Shown piece by piece: positions 1 through 8,250 of a stretch of 24,309 nucleotides of DNA (position 1 is its first letter; every line of letters begins with the position of its first letter). A program made the translations under genes and the position numbers. The DNA is from an uncultured Lachnospiraceae bacterium (GTDB lineage Bacteria > Bacillota > Clostridia > Lachnospirales > Lachnospiraceae): contig CAJUQJ010000051.1 of assembly GCA_910588215.1 (NCBI GenBank), forward strand, positions 1 to 24,309. The letters run 5' to 3'. The notes beneath the pieces were generated by a model. The model was not told the DNA's origin, did not search any database, and saw nothing but the letters and a program-made list of their open reading frames with translations.

Positions 1-94
1 AAGAATCTAACCATTTCAGACAGTTCGCTATTAACTTAATGACATTGGTTCACGGTCTGACCGGCCGCAAACTCAAAAAAATTTGACGTAGTAA

Positions 95-123
95 TTGACT
101 AAAGTGTTTTGAGAGGGTACAAT
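95..123 (+). promoter_or_regulatory. Sigma-A promoter for serC-serA
   Basis: The -35 box TTGACT (95-100) and -10 box TACAAT (118-123) are separated by 17 bases. Transcription would start near 130, leaving about a 35-base leader before the serC start codon. A second TTGACG at 83-88 is 29 bases from the -10 and is not the partner. Bases 1-94 hold nothing else I can name. Confidence 0.75.
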
Positions 124-165
124 GAGGTTTGTTTCAACTATGCAAGGAAAGCGAGAGGAGAGAAA

Positions 166-1245
166 ATGGCCAGAGTATACAATTTTTCAGCAGGTCCTGC
201 AGTGCTGCCGGAGGAAGTCCTGAAAGAAGCCGCAGAGGAGATGTTAGATTACAGGGGAACCGGTATGTCGGTTATGGAGATGAGCCATCGCTCCAAAGCC
301 TATGACACGATCATCAAGGAAGCGGAGGCTGATCTGCGCAGTCTGCTTGCGATCCCCGAGAATTATAAGGTATTGTTTCTACAGGGGGGTGCCAGCCTGG
401 TATTTGCTTCCGTACCGATGAACCTGATGAAGAACCGCAAAGCAGGCTACATATTGACCGGACAATGGGCGAAGAAAGCGTTTGCAGAAGCTAAGATCTA
501 TGGGGAGGCCGTAGAACTTGCCTCTTCGGCGGATAAGACCTTTTCTTATATTCCGGATTGTTCTGATCTGCCGATCACGGAGGATATGGACTATGTCTAT
601 ATCTGCGAGAACAATACGATCTATGGCACGAAATTCCATAAATTGCCCGATACGAAAGGCAAGATCCTGGTCTCCGATGTCTCTTCCTGCTTTTTATCGG
701 AACCGATGGATATCTCCGCATACGGTATGGTATATGCCGGCGTGCAGAAGAATGTAGGCCCGGCGGGAACACAGGTGGTGATCATCCGGGAAGATCTTCT
801 CACCGATGATGTACTCCCGGGAACGCCGACGATGATGAAATATAAGGTCCACGCCGACAATGATTCTTTATATAACACACCGCCTTGCTATGGAATCTAT
901 ATATGCGGCAAGGTGTTTAAATGGCTTCTTAAGAACGGAGGCCTGGAAACAATGAAAGCGCTGAATGAGAAGAAAGCCGCCATATTGTATGATTTTCTTG
1001 ATGAGAGCAGTCTGTTCAAGGGAACGGTAAGAAAAGAAGACAGGTCTCTTATGAATGTACCCTTTGTGACAGGCAGCGAAGAACTGGATGCGAAGTTTAT
1101 CAAAGAAGCATCAGCCGCAGGATTCGTAAATCTGAAAGGTCATCGGAGCGTAGGCGGCATGCGGGCAAGCATCTATAATGCCATGCCGCTCGAGGGTGTG
1201 GAGAAGCTGGTGGCGTTTATGAAGGCCTTTGAAGAAGAAGCATAA
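166..1245 (+). CDS. serC: Phosphoserine aminotransferase SerC
   Basis: SerC is a cytosolic PLP enzyme that moves the amino group of glutamate to 3-phosphohydroxypyruvate, giving O-phosphoserine, the second step of serine synthesis. The product is 359 residues, the normal family length, and opens with the family start VYNFSAGPAVLP. The PLP Schiff-base lysine is K195 in AGVQKNVGPAG. The C-terminal half carries the GHRSVGGMRASIYNA substrate-phosphate motif. The frame is open back to 109, but I chose ATG 166 because AGGAG (156-160) lies 5 bases upstream and the protein then aligns with the family N-terminus. The next gene, serA, starts 36 bases downstream, so the two are almost certainly one operon from the promoter at 95-123. 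No serB (phosphoserine phosphatase) is present in the window. Confidence 0.97.
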   Translation: MARVYNFSAGPAVLPEEVLKEAAEEMLDYRGTGMSVMEMSHRSKAYDTIIKEAEADLRSLLAIPENYKVLFLQGGASLVFASVPMNLMKNRKAGYILTGQWAKKAFAEAKIYGEAVELASSADKTFSYIPDCSDLPITEDMDYVYICENNTIYGTKFHKLPDTKGKILVSDVSSCFLSEPMDISAYGMVYAGVQKNVGPAGTQVVIIREDLLTDDVLPGTPTMMKYKVHADNDSLYNTPPCYGIYICGKVFKWLLKNGGLETMKALNEKKAAILYDFLDESSLFKGTVRKEDRSLMNVPFVTGSEELDAKFIKEASAAGFVNLKGHRSVGGMRASIYNAMPLEGVEKLVAFMKAFEEEA

Positions 1246-1281
1246 GTACGAAAAGGGTAATAAAGAAAAGAGGATGTGTAT

Positions 1282-2445
1282 ATGTTTAAATATCATTGTT
1301 TGAATCCAATCGCCGGAGTGGGACTGGAAAAGTTTACGGATCAGTATGAGAAGACAGAGCAGATGCAGGAGGCTGACGGTATCCTGGTGAGGAGCGCCGC
1401 CATGCACGATATGGAACTGCCAAAGAGCCTTCTTGCCATTGCAAGAGCCGGTGCCGGGGTCAATAATATTCCGCTGGACAAATGTGCGCAGCAGGGTATC
1501 GTAGTCTTCAATACACCAGGAGCCAATGCCAATGGTGTCAAAGAACTGGTGATCGCCGGTATGCTGCTTGCTTCACGTGATGTTGTGGGCGGCATTGAGT
1601 GGGTGAAAGAAAACCAGAGTGACGAGAATGTCGGGAAGAATGCGGAGAAAGCCAAGAAAAATTTCGCAGGAACGGAACTCGAAGGCAAGAAGCTGGGGAT
1701 CGTAGGTCTCGGCGCGATCGGTGTCAGAGTCGCCAATGTGGCAAAACATATGGGGATGGAAGTGTATGGTTACGATCCCTATGTCTCCGTAGATGCGGCA
1801 TGGAATCTGAGCCGTGATGTAAAACATGTGCTGAATGTGGAGGAGATCTACGAGGAATGCGACTATATCACGATCCACGTACCGCTGCTGGATTCCACGA
1901 AGGGTATGATCGGCCAGGCCGCCATTGATAAGATGAAAGACGGCGTGATCTTGCTTAATTTCGCGCGAGATCTTCTGGTGGATGAGCAGGCAGTACTTGC
2001 CGGGCTTAAAGATGGCAAGATCCGCAAATATGTATCGGATTTCCCTAACACGGTCACAGCCGGACAGGATGGATGTATTGTGATTCCTCATCTTGGCGCT
2101 TCCACGGAAGAATCGGAAGATAACTGTGCGGTCATGGCGGTAAAGGAATTGAAGAATTACTTGGAAAACGGGAATATCATCAACAGCGTAAATTATCCGA
2201 AGTGTGATATGGGTATCTGTGCCCAGGCAGGACGTGTAGCCATTTTCCATAAGAATAAGGCGAATATGATCACGAAATTCACGGCTTGTTTCGGCGATAT
2301 CGGCATTAACATCTCTGACATGATGAACAAATCAAAAGGAGATGTTGCGTACACAATGCTTGATATCGAGACGCCAGCTTCGACACAGATCATAGAGAAA
2401 CTGCAGTCTATAGACGGTGTATTCAGAGTGAGAGTCGTTAAGTGA
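1282..2445 (+). CDS. serA: D-3-phosphoglycerate dehydrogenase SerA with ACT domain
   Basis: SerA oxidises 3-phosphoglycerate to 3-phosphohydroxypyruvate with NAD+, the committed step of serine synthesis. The product is 387 residues: a D-2-hydroxyacid dehydrogenase fold with the NAD loop GLGAIG (142-147), catalytic R229 in NFARD, catalytic H270 in IPHLGAST, and a C-terminal ACT domain from about residue 320 that in this family binds serine as feedback inhibitor. Two starts are possible: GTG 1276 or ATG 1282. ATG 1282 is preferred because AGAGG (1269-1273) is 8 bases away, against 2 for the GTG. One oddity is that the glutamate that normally pairs with the catalytic histidine (FPxE in the E. 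coli enzyme) is not evident: the segment reads SDFPNTVTAG. This may be normal for the short clostridial subfamily. Confidence 0.95.
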   Translation: MFKYHCLNPIAGVGLEKFTDQYEKTEQMQEADGILVRSAAMHDMELPKSLLAIARAGAGVNNIPLDKCAQQGIVVFNTPGANANGVKELVIAGMLLASRDVVGGIEWVKENQSDENVGKNAEKAKKNFAGTELEGKKLGIVGLGAIGVRVANVAKHMGMEVYGYDPYVSVDAAWNLSRDVKHVLNVEEIYEECDYITIHVPLLDSTKGMIGQAAIDKMKDGVILLNFARDLLVDEQAVLAGLKDGKIRKYVSDFPNTVTAGQDGCIVIPHLGASTEESEDNCAVMAVKELKNYLENGNIINSVNYPKCDMGICAQAGRVAIFHKNKANMITKFTACFGDIGINISDMMNKSKGDVAYTMLDIETPASTQIIEKLQSIDGVFRVRVVK

Positions 2446-2470
2446 TTCTGCCATCGGCTTGTACACTATC

Positions 2471-2514
2471 CCCGGCATAGTACCGTGAGCGATATGCCTG
2501 TAAACTATGCCGGG
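2471..2514. terminator. Hairpin between convergent serA and the 94-aa gene
   Basis: An 11-bp perfect stem, CCCGGCATAGT (2471-2481) with ACTATGCCGGG (2504-2514), lies between two convergent genes, so it could end transcription from both sides. The U-tract is poor (AAATTT on the plus side, none on the minus side), which lowers confidence in simple intrinsic termination. Confidence 0.5.
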
Positions 2515-2531
2515 AAATTTGACTTAAACAG

Positions 2532-2816
2532 TCAGTCCAGTCGATTGGCAATCTGAGAGAAATTGGCATTCTCGTTTTCCTCCAAAGTCGCCTGAAGCTG
2601 ATTCTCTGCCTCCACCGAAGCTTCACTGGCAAGATCCATATAAAGGATGAAGATGTCTTCGACTGATGTTCCCTTTTCGTTAGCGATCTCCTGCATGACA
2701 GGCTTCAATGCTTCCAGCTGAAAAGAAATCCTTGTTTTCTGCGGATCGATATCTGCCAGCACTTTCTCCGCATAGGCGTTGATACGATCCAAAATTTCCT
2801 TATTTTCAGATGTCAT
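2532..2816 (-). CDS. Conserved-looking 94-aa protein of unknown function
   Basis: I do not recognise this protein. It has 94 residues, is acidic and predicted to be largely helical, and has no Cys clusters, signal peptide or membrane segment. It begins MTSENKEILDRINAYAEKV and ends ANRLD. Evidence that it is real: it is convergent with serA in a gap otherwise empty of genes, it has an AAAGGG ribosome site about 10 bases before ATG 2816, it has its own promoter-like sequence, and the codon pattern resembles the neighbouring genes. The amphipathic helical pattern suggests a small regulatory or partner-binding protein, but nothing in the sequence fixes a role. No link to serine metabolism can be claimed beyond adjacency. 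Confidence 0.65.
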   Translation of the reverse strand: MTSENKEILDRINAYAEKVLADIDPQKTRISFQLEALKPVMQEIANEKGTSVEDIFILYMDLASEASVEAENQLQATLEENENANFSQIANRLD

Positions 2817-2839
2817 TATGTGTCACCCTTTCTTTGCTG

Positions 2840-2867
2840 ATAATGGTCTAACGTCCATTCATAGCAA
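2840..2867 (-). promoter_or_regulatory. Possible promoter for the 94-aa minus-strand gene
   Basis: Read on the minus strand, TTGCTA (2867-2862) and CATTAT (2845-2840) are separated by 16 bases, and the start codon follows about 25 bases downstream. Both boxes are imperfect, so this is tentative. Confidence 0.3.
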
Positions 2868-2951
2868 TCCCTTTCTTTTCTTATTATGAACTATTCAGTT
2901 TGCGGCTTCATAGCTGCCAGATCCGGAAAGTCCCGGCTGAACTGTTACCCT

Positions 2952-3150
2952 AATATTATGATGTCGGGGTCAAAAGGTTTTGCCCCCTGATGCCTACGGA
3001 TTGCTCCGCATTTCATGCTCCCGCAATCCTAAAAACATTCAAAATCCGCCCTATCGGGCTACTTTTTCATGTTTTTTCGGGTCCCAAAGTCATGTATTGA
3101 CATGCAAGCATGTCATACATGACCTTTTGACCCTGGCATCATATTATGAT
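2952..3150. repeat. MITE-like inverted-repeat element rich in hairpins
   Basis: This ~200 bp element fills most of the 460-base gap between the minus-strand gene and the DUF1015 gene. Its ends are imperfect inverted repeats of about 26 bp sharing GGGTCAAAAGGT (2967-2978) and ACCTTTTGACCC (3122-3133). The inside is a chain of hairpins: GGATTGC/GCAATCC (2998-3004 with 3023-3029), GCCC/GGGC (3048-3059), and a long stem at about 3079-3133 centred on GACATGC-AA-GCATGTC. It contains no credible gene; the open frames across it are by-products of the symmetry. Terminal inverted repeats without a transposase suggest a non-autonomous element or an extragenic palindromic repeat. A target duplication is not obvious. 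Confidence 0.75.
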
Positions 3151-3165
3151 TTTAACACTTCACGC

Positions 3166-3194
3166 TTGTACTGCATAGTCTAATTTGATAAAAT
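3166..3194 (+). promoter_or_regulatory. Sigma-A promoter for the DUF1015 gene
   Basis: TTGTAC (3166-3171) and TAAAAT (3189-3194) are 17 bases apart. Transcription would start near 3201, giving a leader of about 75 bases. The leader contains GTTACAGTT (3217-3225) and AATTGTAAC (3245-3253), which can pair with one G-U. Confidence 0.65.
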
Positions 3195-3277
3195 AAGAAC
3201 TATATGAAGTATTGGTGTTACAGTTTGTGAGTGGTTAGGATGTGAATTGTAACGTATCGGTTAAGACAGGAGGCAGA

Positions 3278-4513
3278 ATGGCAGACATTAAACCTTTTCG
3301 GGCACTCAGGCCCAGGGACGATATGGTTGAGCGGATCGCGGCGCTCCCGTATGATGTGTACACCAGGAAGGAAGCCTATGAGAAGGTACGTAATGATGCC
3401 TACAGCTTCCTGCGGATAGATAGGCCGGAGACTCAATTTCCGGAAGATCATGATATGTATGCGCAGGAAGTCTATGAGAAAGCGGCTTCCATGTTGCAGG
3501 ACATGCAGAACACTGGCTTGCTGATCGAGGACGCGACGGAAGCCTATTATATCTATGAACTGGTCATGGACGGGCGCTCCCAGGTGGGAATCGGCGCATG
3601 TGTATCGGTAGAGGATTATGAGCGGCAGGTGGTAAAGAAACACGAGAATACCCGCACTGAGAAGGAGGCAGACCGCATCAGGCATATCGATCTGTGCAAT
3701 GCGCATACCGGTCCGATCTTACTGGCCTACCGGAGACGTGAACGGATCGAGGATGTAGTACGGGAAGTTATGCTGCGTACTCCGGTATATGATTTCCTGG
3801 CAGAGGACGAGGTTACGCACAGAGTCTGGATCATCAGCGAGAGAGAGAAGATAGAACTCATCCGGCGGGAGTTTGCGCAGGTCGAAGCAATCTATATTGC
3901 AGACGGACACCATCGATGTGCTTCTGCGGTCAAAGTCTCCCAAATGAGAAGGGCAACACGGACTGTATGTACCGGAAGCGAAGAGAGCGACTATTTTCTT
4001 TCAGTGCTCTTTCCGGACGATCAGTTGATGATCATGGACTATAATAGGGTCGTCAGATCTTTAAACGGGTATTCCGCACCGGAATTTATTAAGGCGCTCG
4101 CACCTGTCTGCGATGTCACAGCCATAGGGCTGGAACCGTTTCGGCCGGGACGCAAGGGTGAAATCGGCATGTATCTGCAGAATACATGGTATTGCCTGAG
4201 AATCAAAGAGGAGCGCTATACAGATGATCCGGTCGAGGATCTGGATGTGGCGATCCTGCAGAGAGATCTGTTGGGACCGTTGCTCGGCATTTTTGATCCC
4301 AAGGTGGATAAGCGGATTGATTTCGTGGGTGGAATCAGGGGTCTGGAAGAACTTGTCAGACGGGTAAATACAGATGCGGCAGTTGCATTTGCCATGTATC
4401 CCACGGATATTCATGAATTGTTTGCGGTAGCCGATGCCGGCAGATTGATGCCGCCTAAGTCTACTTGGTTTGAGCCTAAATTACGGAGCGGCATATTGAT
4501 TCACAATATATAG
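3278..4513 (+). CDS. DUF1015 family protein (possible phosphoserine/serine-linked enzyme)
   Basis: This 411-residue protein has the hallmarks of the DUF1015 family: the N-terminal IKPFRALRP and PYDVY segments, the central KKHENTRTEKEADRIRHI block, and the signature ADGHHR (DGHHR at 209-213). The family's biochemical role is not firmly known to me. It often sits beside serA/serC in Clostridia, as here. The DGHHR signature resembles the GHHR-type motif of ParB/sulfiredoxin-fold free-serine kinases (SerK, SbnI), so a role in serine or phosphoserine phosphate transfer is a reasonable inference, not an observation. The start at ATG 3278 is supported by AGGAGG (3268-3273), 4 bases away; the frame is open back to a GTG at 3242 without a ribosome site. 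It has its own promoter, so it is not strictly in the serCA operon. No membrane or signal segment is seen. Confidence 0.85.
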   Translation: MADIKPFRALRPRDDMVERIAALPYDVYTRKEAYEKVRNDAYSFLRIDRPETQFPEDHDMYAQEVYEKAASMLQDMQNTGLLIEDATEAYYIYELVMDGRSQVGIGACVSVEDYERQVVKKHENTRTEKEADRIRHIDLCNAHTGPILLAYRRRERIEDVVREVMLRTPVYDFLAEDEVTHRVWIISEREKIELIRREFAQVEAIYIADGHHRCASAVKVSQMRRATRTVCTGSEESDYFLSVLFPDDQLMIMDYNRVVRSLNGYSAPEFIKALAPVCDVTAIGLEPFRPGRKGEIGMYLQNTWYCLRIKEERYTDDPVEDLDVAILQRDLLGPLLGIFDPKVDKRIDFVGGIRGLEELVRRVNTDAAVAFAMYPTDIHELFAVADAGRLMPPKSTWFEPKLRSGILIHNI

Positions 4514-4591
4514 TATAGTCGGCGATATAACAAGACAATATACGGAAGCGTTTGCCGGACAGAAAGCACGCTTCCCAACAGTATGACTATA
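4514..4591. other. Nested inverted repeats in the DUF1015-glgB gap
   Basis: Two nested perfect inverted repeats fill this gap: an outer TATAGTC (4514-4520) with GACTATA (4585-4591) and an inner GGAAGCGT (4544-4551) with ACGCTTCC (4568-4575). The inner hairpin has no U-tract, so it is not a clear terminator. It could be a leader structure for glgB or a weak terminator for the DUF1015 gene. Confidence 0.4.
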
Positions 4592-4615
4592 GAAAGATGA
4601 CAGGGAGGGGCACTT

Positions 4616-7195
4616 ATGAACAAGAAACTGTATAAACTGATGAACTGGCCGGAAATCGAAGGAATCGTATATTCCGAATCGGATGATCCCCACGCGATCC
4701 TGGGAGCACACGCAGCGGGAAGTTCCGTACTGGTACAGACTTTTCAACCCGGCGCGAAAAGCGTGCGTCTACAGCTTCTGGAAGGGGACAAGAGTTATCC
4801 GATGGATCTGGTTGACGAGGAAGGTTTCTTTGCGGCTTTGATCCCTGGTAAGAAGATTCCGGAATATGAATATGTCATCGAATATGAGGACGATTCCTTG
4901 AAGAAGGTGCGGGATGCCTATAATTTTGCACCACAGATCACCAGAGAAGATACCGAGAAATTCAATGCCGGCATTCACTATATGGTCTATGAGAAACTTG
5001 GCGCACATCCTGTCAAGATCGATGGCGTAGAAGGTGTTCTTTTTGCCGTATGGGCACCGAATGCGCTGCGCGTCAGCGTGGTAGGAGATTTTAACAGATG
5101 GGACGGTCGGGCACATCAGATGAGACGCCTCTGGGATTCCGGCATTTTTGAATTGTTTCTCCCCGGTTTGGAACCGGGAGAGTGCTATAAATTCGAGATC
5201 AAGGCAAAGGGCGGTCTTACCTTCCTGAAAGCGGACCCCTATGCCTTTGAACAGCAGCTGCGTCCGGACAGTGCCTCGATCATCAGAGAACTTAACGGCT
5301 TTAAATGGGAAGACGATAAATGGATGAAAAACCGTGCCGGCATACAGACAGAAGATAAGCCGATCAATGTGTATGAGATCTACCTGGCGTCTTTTGCGAA
5401 ACCGACAGACGGAAGAGAATACTATAATTATCGGGAGCTTGCACCGAAGATCATCGAGTACGTGAAGAAGATGGGATATACACACATCGAGTTGATGCCC
5501 GTTATGGAACATCCGCTGGATGCCTCCTGGGGATATCAGGTGATCGGCTATTATGCTCCTACATCACGCTACGGTAATGCACAGGATTTTATGTTCTTTA
5601 TGAACGAAATGCATAAAGCCGGTATCGGCGTGATCCTTGATTGGGTACCGGCACATTTCCCGAGAGACACTTACGGACTCTCCAATTTCGACGGGACATG
5701 CCTGTATGAGCATCAGGATCCGCGTCAGGGCAGCCATCCGCATTGGGGCACGCTGATCTACAACTACGGCAGACCGGAGGTACGCAATTACCTGATCGCC
5801 AATGCACTTTACTGGGTGGAGCAGTATCATGCAGACGGTATCCGGATTGATGCCGTTGCCTCTATGCTGTATCTTGATTACGGCAAGAATGACGGTGAGT
5901 GGGTAGCCAATATGTATGGTGGTAACGAGAATCTGGAGGCTGTCGAATTCTTAAAGCATCTCAATTCCATTATGAAGAAACGCAATCAAGGTGTTCTTAT
6001 GATCGCAGAGGAGTCTACGGCGTGGCCGAAGATCACCGGCAGCCTTGAAGAGGACGGTCTCGGATTTGATCTCAAATGGAATATGGGCTTTATGAATGAC
6101 TATCTGGATTATATCAAGACGGATCCTTATTTCCGTTCCGGACGTCATAACGAACTGACTTTCAGCATGATCTATGCTTACAGTGAGAAGTTTATGCTGG
6201 TGTTCTCCCATGACGAAGTGGTGCACGGGAAAGCCACTTTGATCGGTAAGATGCCGGGAGAACGCGCTGAACAGTTTGCAAACATGCGCCTGACCTATGC
6301 TTATTATATGACTCACCCCGGCAAGAAGCTGTTTTTCATGGGGCAGGATATCGGTGAATATAAAGAATTCAATGAATCCAGAGAGGTCGAATGGGATCTG
6401 CTGCAGTACGAGGAACATGCCAAATTAAACCGTCTGGCAGCGGATATGAATAAACTATATACTTCCAGACCGGCATTGTATGTGAAAGACACTTCCTGGG
6501 AAGGATTTGAATGGATCAATTGTATTACTCCGAATGCCTGCATGTTATCTTATCTGCGCAAAGCGGACAGGCCGGAGGAGTCACTGGTAGTCGTAGCCAA
6601 TTTTGCCAACGCCAGGCAGGAGTTTCGGGTAGGTGTGCCATATGAGGGCAAATATAAAGAGATTTTGAACACGGATGCCAGGATCTATGGAGGAAGCGGT
6701 GTAGTCAATAAGGATGTCTGCAATACGCAGGAAACAGAGTGGGATGGTAAACCGTATGCGATCGATATGGTAAGCGCGCCTCTGTCGGTCAGTATTTTCT
6801 CCTATACGCCGTATACCAAGGAAGAGAAGGCCGAGATTGAGTGGATACACGCAGAAGAACTCCGCAAGGCCAGGGAAGCAGAAGAACGGAGAATCGCCAA
6901 AGAGGAGGCAGAAGCTATCGCAGCGGAGGCAGCGGAGGCCAAAAGACTGGCAAAGCTGGCAGCGGAGGAAGCCCGGCTGAGAGCCAAAGAAGCGGAAGAA
7001 ATGTTGAAGAAGGCCAAAGAAGCCGAGATTAAATTGCAGAAGATCGTAGAAACGCAGGAAAAAGAGCAGAAACTGCCAAAGACCGGAACTACTGCCGAAA
7101 AAAAGATGCCGGAGAAAAAGAGCGCAGCAGGAAAGAAATCCACTAAAGGGGAAACTTCCGTAAAGCCAACGCGCAGGACCAGAACGCAGAAATAA
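4616..7195 (+). CDS. glgB: 1,4-alpha-glucan branching enzyme GlgB with charged C-terminal tail
   Basis: GlgB cuts alpha-1,4 glucan chains and reattaches them as alpha-1,6 branches during glycogen synthesis in the cytosol. The order is an N-terminal beta-sandwich domain (about 1-110), a CBM48 domain (about 115-210, with GDFNRWDGR), a GH13 barrel, and a C-terminal beta domain ending near 733. Catalytic residues are nucleophile D412 in DGIRIDAVASMLYLDYG, acid/base E465 in MIAEES, and D533 in FSHDEVVHGK. At 859 residues it is over 100 longer than usual. The excess is a tail: residues 736-819 are an Ala/Glu/Lys-rich heptad-like coiled coil and 820-859 a basic Lys/Thr/Arg segment. Start ATG 4616 follows GGGAGGGG by 5 bases. 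No other glg gene is in the window, so the gene is separated from a glycogen operon here. Confidence 0.96.
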   Translation: MNKKLYKLMNWPEIEGIVYSESDDPHAILGAHAAGSSVLVQTFQPGAKSVRLQLLEGDKSYPMDLVDEEGFFAALIPGKKIPEYEYVIEYEDDSLKKVRDAYNFAPQITREDTEKFNAGIHYMVYEKLGAHPVKIDGVEGVLFAVWAPNALRVSVVGDFNRWDGRAHQMRRLWDSGIFELFLPGLEPGECYKFEIKAKGGLTFLKADPYAFEQQLRPDSASIIRELNGFKWEDDKWMKNRAGIQTEDKPINVYEIYLASFAKPTDGREYYNYRELAPKIIEYVKKMGYTHIELMPVMEHPLDASWGYQVIGYYAPTSRYGNAQDFMFFMNEMHKAGIGVILDWVPAHFPRDTYGLSNFDGTCLYEHQDPRQGSHPHWGTLIYNYGRPEVRNYLIANALYWVEQYHADGIRIDAVASMLYLDYGKNDGEWVANMYGGNENLEAVEFLKHLNSIMKKRNQGVLMIAEESTAWPKITGSLEEDGLGFDLKWNMGFMNDYLDYIKTDPYFRSGRHNELTFSMIYAYSEKFMLVFSHDEVVHGKATLIGKMPGERAEQFANMRLTYAYYMTHPGKKLFFMGQDIGEYKEFNESREVEWDLLQYEEHAKLNRLAADMNKLYTSRPALYVKDTSWEGFEWINCITPNACMLSYLRKADRPEESLVVVANFANARQEFRVGVPYEGKYKEILNTDARIYGGSGVVNKDVCNTQETEWDGKPYAIDMVSAPLSVSIFSYTPYTKEEKAEIEWIHAEELRKAREAEERRIAKEEAEAIAAEAAEAKRLAKLAAEEARLRAKEAEEMLKKAKEAEIKLQKIVETQEKEQKLPKTGTTAEKKMPEKKSAAGKKSTKGETSVKPTRRTRTQK

Positions 7196-7262
7196 CCTGT
7201 GCGGGAATGCCTGAAATGCGGGATCATGAGTAGTGAAAATAATAGGAAACAGGGAATGCGCT

Positions 7263-8129
7263 ATGGATGAGCAATTGAAGGGATTAGAACAGCTTACAAC
7301 AGAAGAAATCGATGTGGGATTGATACAGCAATATTTGCAGCAGCTGCCTGATAGAGCACTGCGATTCGGGGCCAGAGTCTTGCTTGCGCTGGTAGTTTTC
7401 CTGATCGGCGTACACGTCATTAAACTGGTCCGTAGGATAGTTCGCCGTTCTCTGAAAAAAGGAAATGCGGATATCGGTGTCACGCAGTTTCTGGACTCCT
7501 TTATCAAAGCAGTCTTGTATATTTTACTGTTGTTTATGATCGCCTCAGGGTTTGGATTGGATGCGACAAGTGTAGTGGCGCTTCTTGGATCGGCCGGGGT
7601 GGCGATCGGTCTCGCGGTCCAGGGAAGCCTGTCAAATTTTGCGGGCGGGGTGTTGATCCTTTTATTGAAGCCGTTCCGTGTAGATGATTATATCAAAGTA
7701 GATAATGATGACCACGAAGGCACCGTAAAGGAGATTCAACTCTTTTACACCAAACTGTCAACACCTAATAATCATGTAGTCATCATTCCCAATGGGACAT
7801 TGTCTAATTCCAGTATCTTGAATATGAGTACTTTAACAGAGCGACGGATGGATATTAAGGTAGGTATCTCATATGATGCCGATATCCGGCATGCCAGAGA
7901 AGCGATCATGAAAGTGCTGGAAGAAGATCCTGCCGTGCTCAGTTCTAAAGACCGCAGGGTGTTTGTGGAAGAACTGGCGGACAGCAGTATCAATCTAAAT
8001 GTGCGATGCTGGGCAGACAACGATGAATACTGGGAATGCAAATGGCGGATCACAGAGAAGATTAAATATGCTTTGGATGATGCCGGCATTTCCATACCTT
8101 ATCCGCAGATGGATGTTCATTTAAGCTGA
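7263..8129 (+). CDS. mscS: MscS-family small-conductance mechanosensitive channel
   Basis: This is a homoheptameric inner-membrane channel that opens under membrane tension and releases solutes during hypo-osmotic shock. The 288-residue product matches the size of E. coli MscS (286). It has a short N-terminal segment, TM1 (about 35-55), TM2 (about 78-100) and the pore helix TM3 with its Gly/Ala pattern (GSAGVAIGLAVQGSLSNFAGG, about 108-128). The following KPFRVDDYI leads into the cytosolic beta domain, which contains IPNGTLSNSSI and ends PYPQMDVHL. ATG 7263 was chosen because AGGGA (7251-7255) is 7 bases upstream; a GTG at 7233 in the same frame lacks a good site. It lies 67 bases after glgB with no terminator seen, so cotranscription is likely. 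The symbol is a family name, not proof of orthology. Confidence 0.92.
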   Translation: MDEQLKGLEQLTTEEIDVGLIQQYLQQLPDRALRFGARVLLALVVFLIGVHVIKLVRRIVRRSLKKGNADIGVTQFLDSFIKAVLYILLLFMIASGFGLDATSVVALLGSAGVAIGLAVQGSLSNFAGGVLILLLKPFRVDDYIKVDNDDHEGTVKEIQLFYTKLSTPNNHVVIIPNGTLSNSSILNMSTLTERRMDIKVGISYDADIRHAREAIMKVLEEDPAVLSSKDRRVFVEELADSSINLNVRCWADNDEYWECKWRITEKIKYALDDAGISIPYPQMDVHLS

Positions 8130-8164
8130 ATTATTGTTACAGTTTTGGGATAACATTTTTATAC

Positions 8165-8194
8165 TTGAAATTCTACTGTAAGCTATTATATAAT
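8165..8194 (+). promoter_or_regulatory. Sigma-A promoter for zapA
   Basis: TTGAAA (8165-8170) and a perfect TATAAT (8189-8194) are 18 bases apart. The start codon at 8251 leaves about a 50-base leader. This separates zapA from the upstream mscS transcript. Confidence 0.75.
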
Positions 8195-8250
8195 AGATAT
8201 TGTATCATATCACGAACTCGGACGGCATATTTAGTATGGGAGGGGACCCT

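Noticed and set aside
1573..2250. 225-codon minus-strand frame over serA
   Set aside because: It is antisense to a well-conserved gene, with no ribosome site or recognisable domain.
2980..3183. 67-codon open frame inside the first inverted-repeat element
   Set aside because: It lies across the hairpins, has no ribosome site and reads as low-quality protein. It is a by-product of the repeat.
7073..7087. LPKTG sequence (residues 820-824) in the GlgB tail, a possible sortase signal
   Set aside because: There is no signal peptide and no hydrophobic helix follows. The protein is cytosolic, so the match is chance.
6581..7507. 308-codon minus-strand frame across the end of glgB and start of mscS
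   Set aside because: It is antisense to the repetitive Ala/Glu/Lys codons of GlgB and gives a Phe/Ser/Leu/Cys-rich unnatural protein. It spans two real genes.
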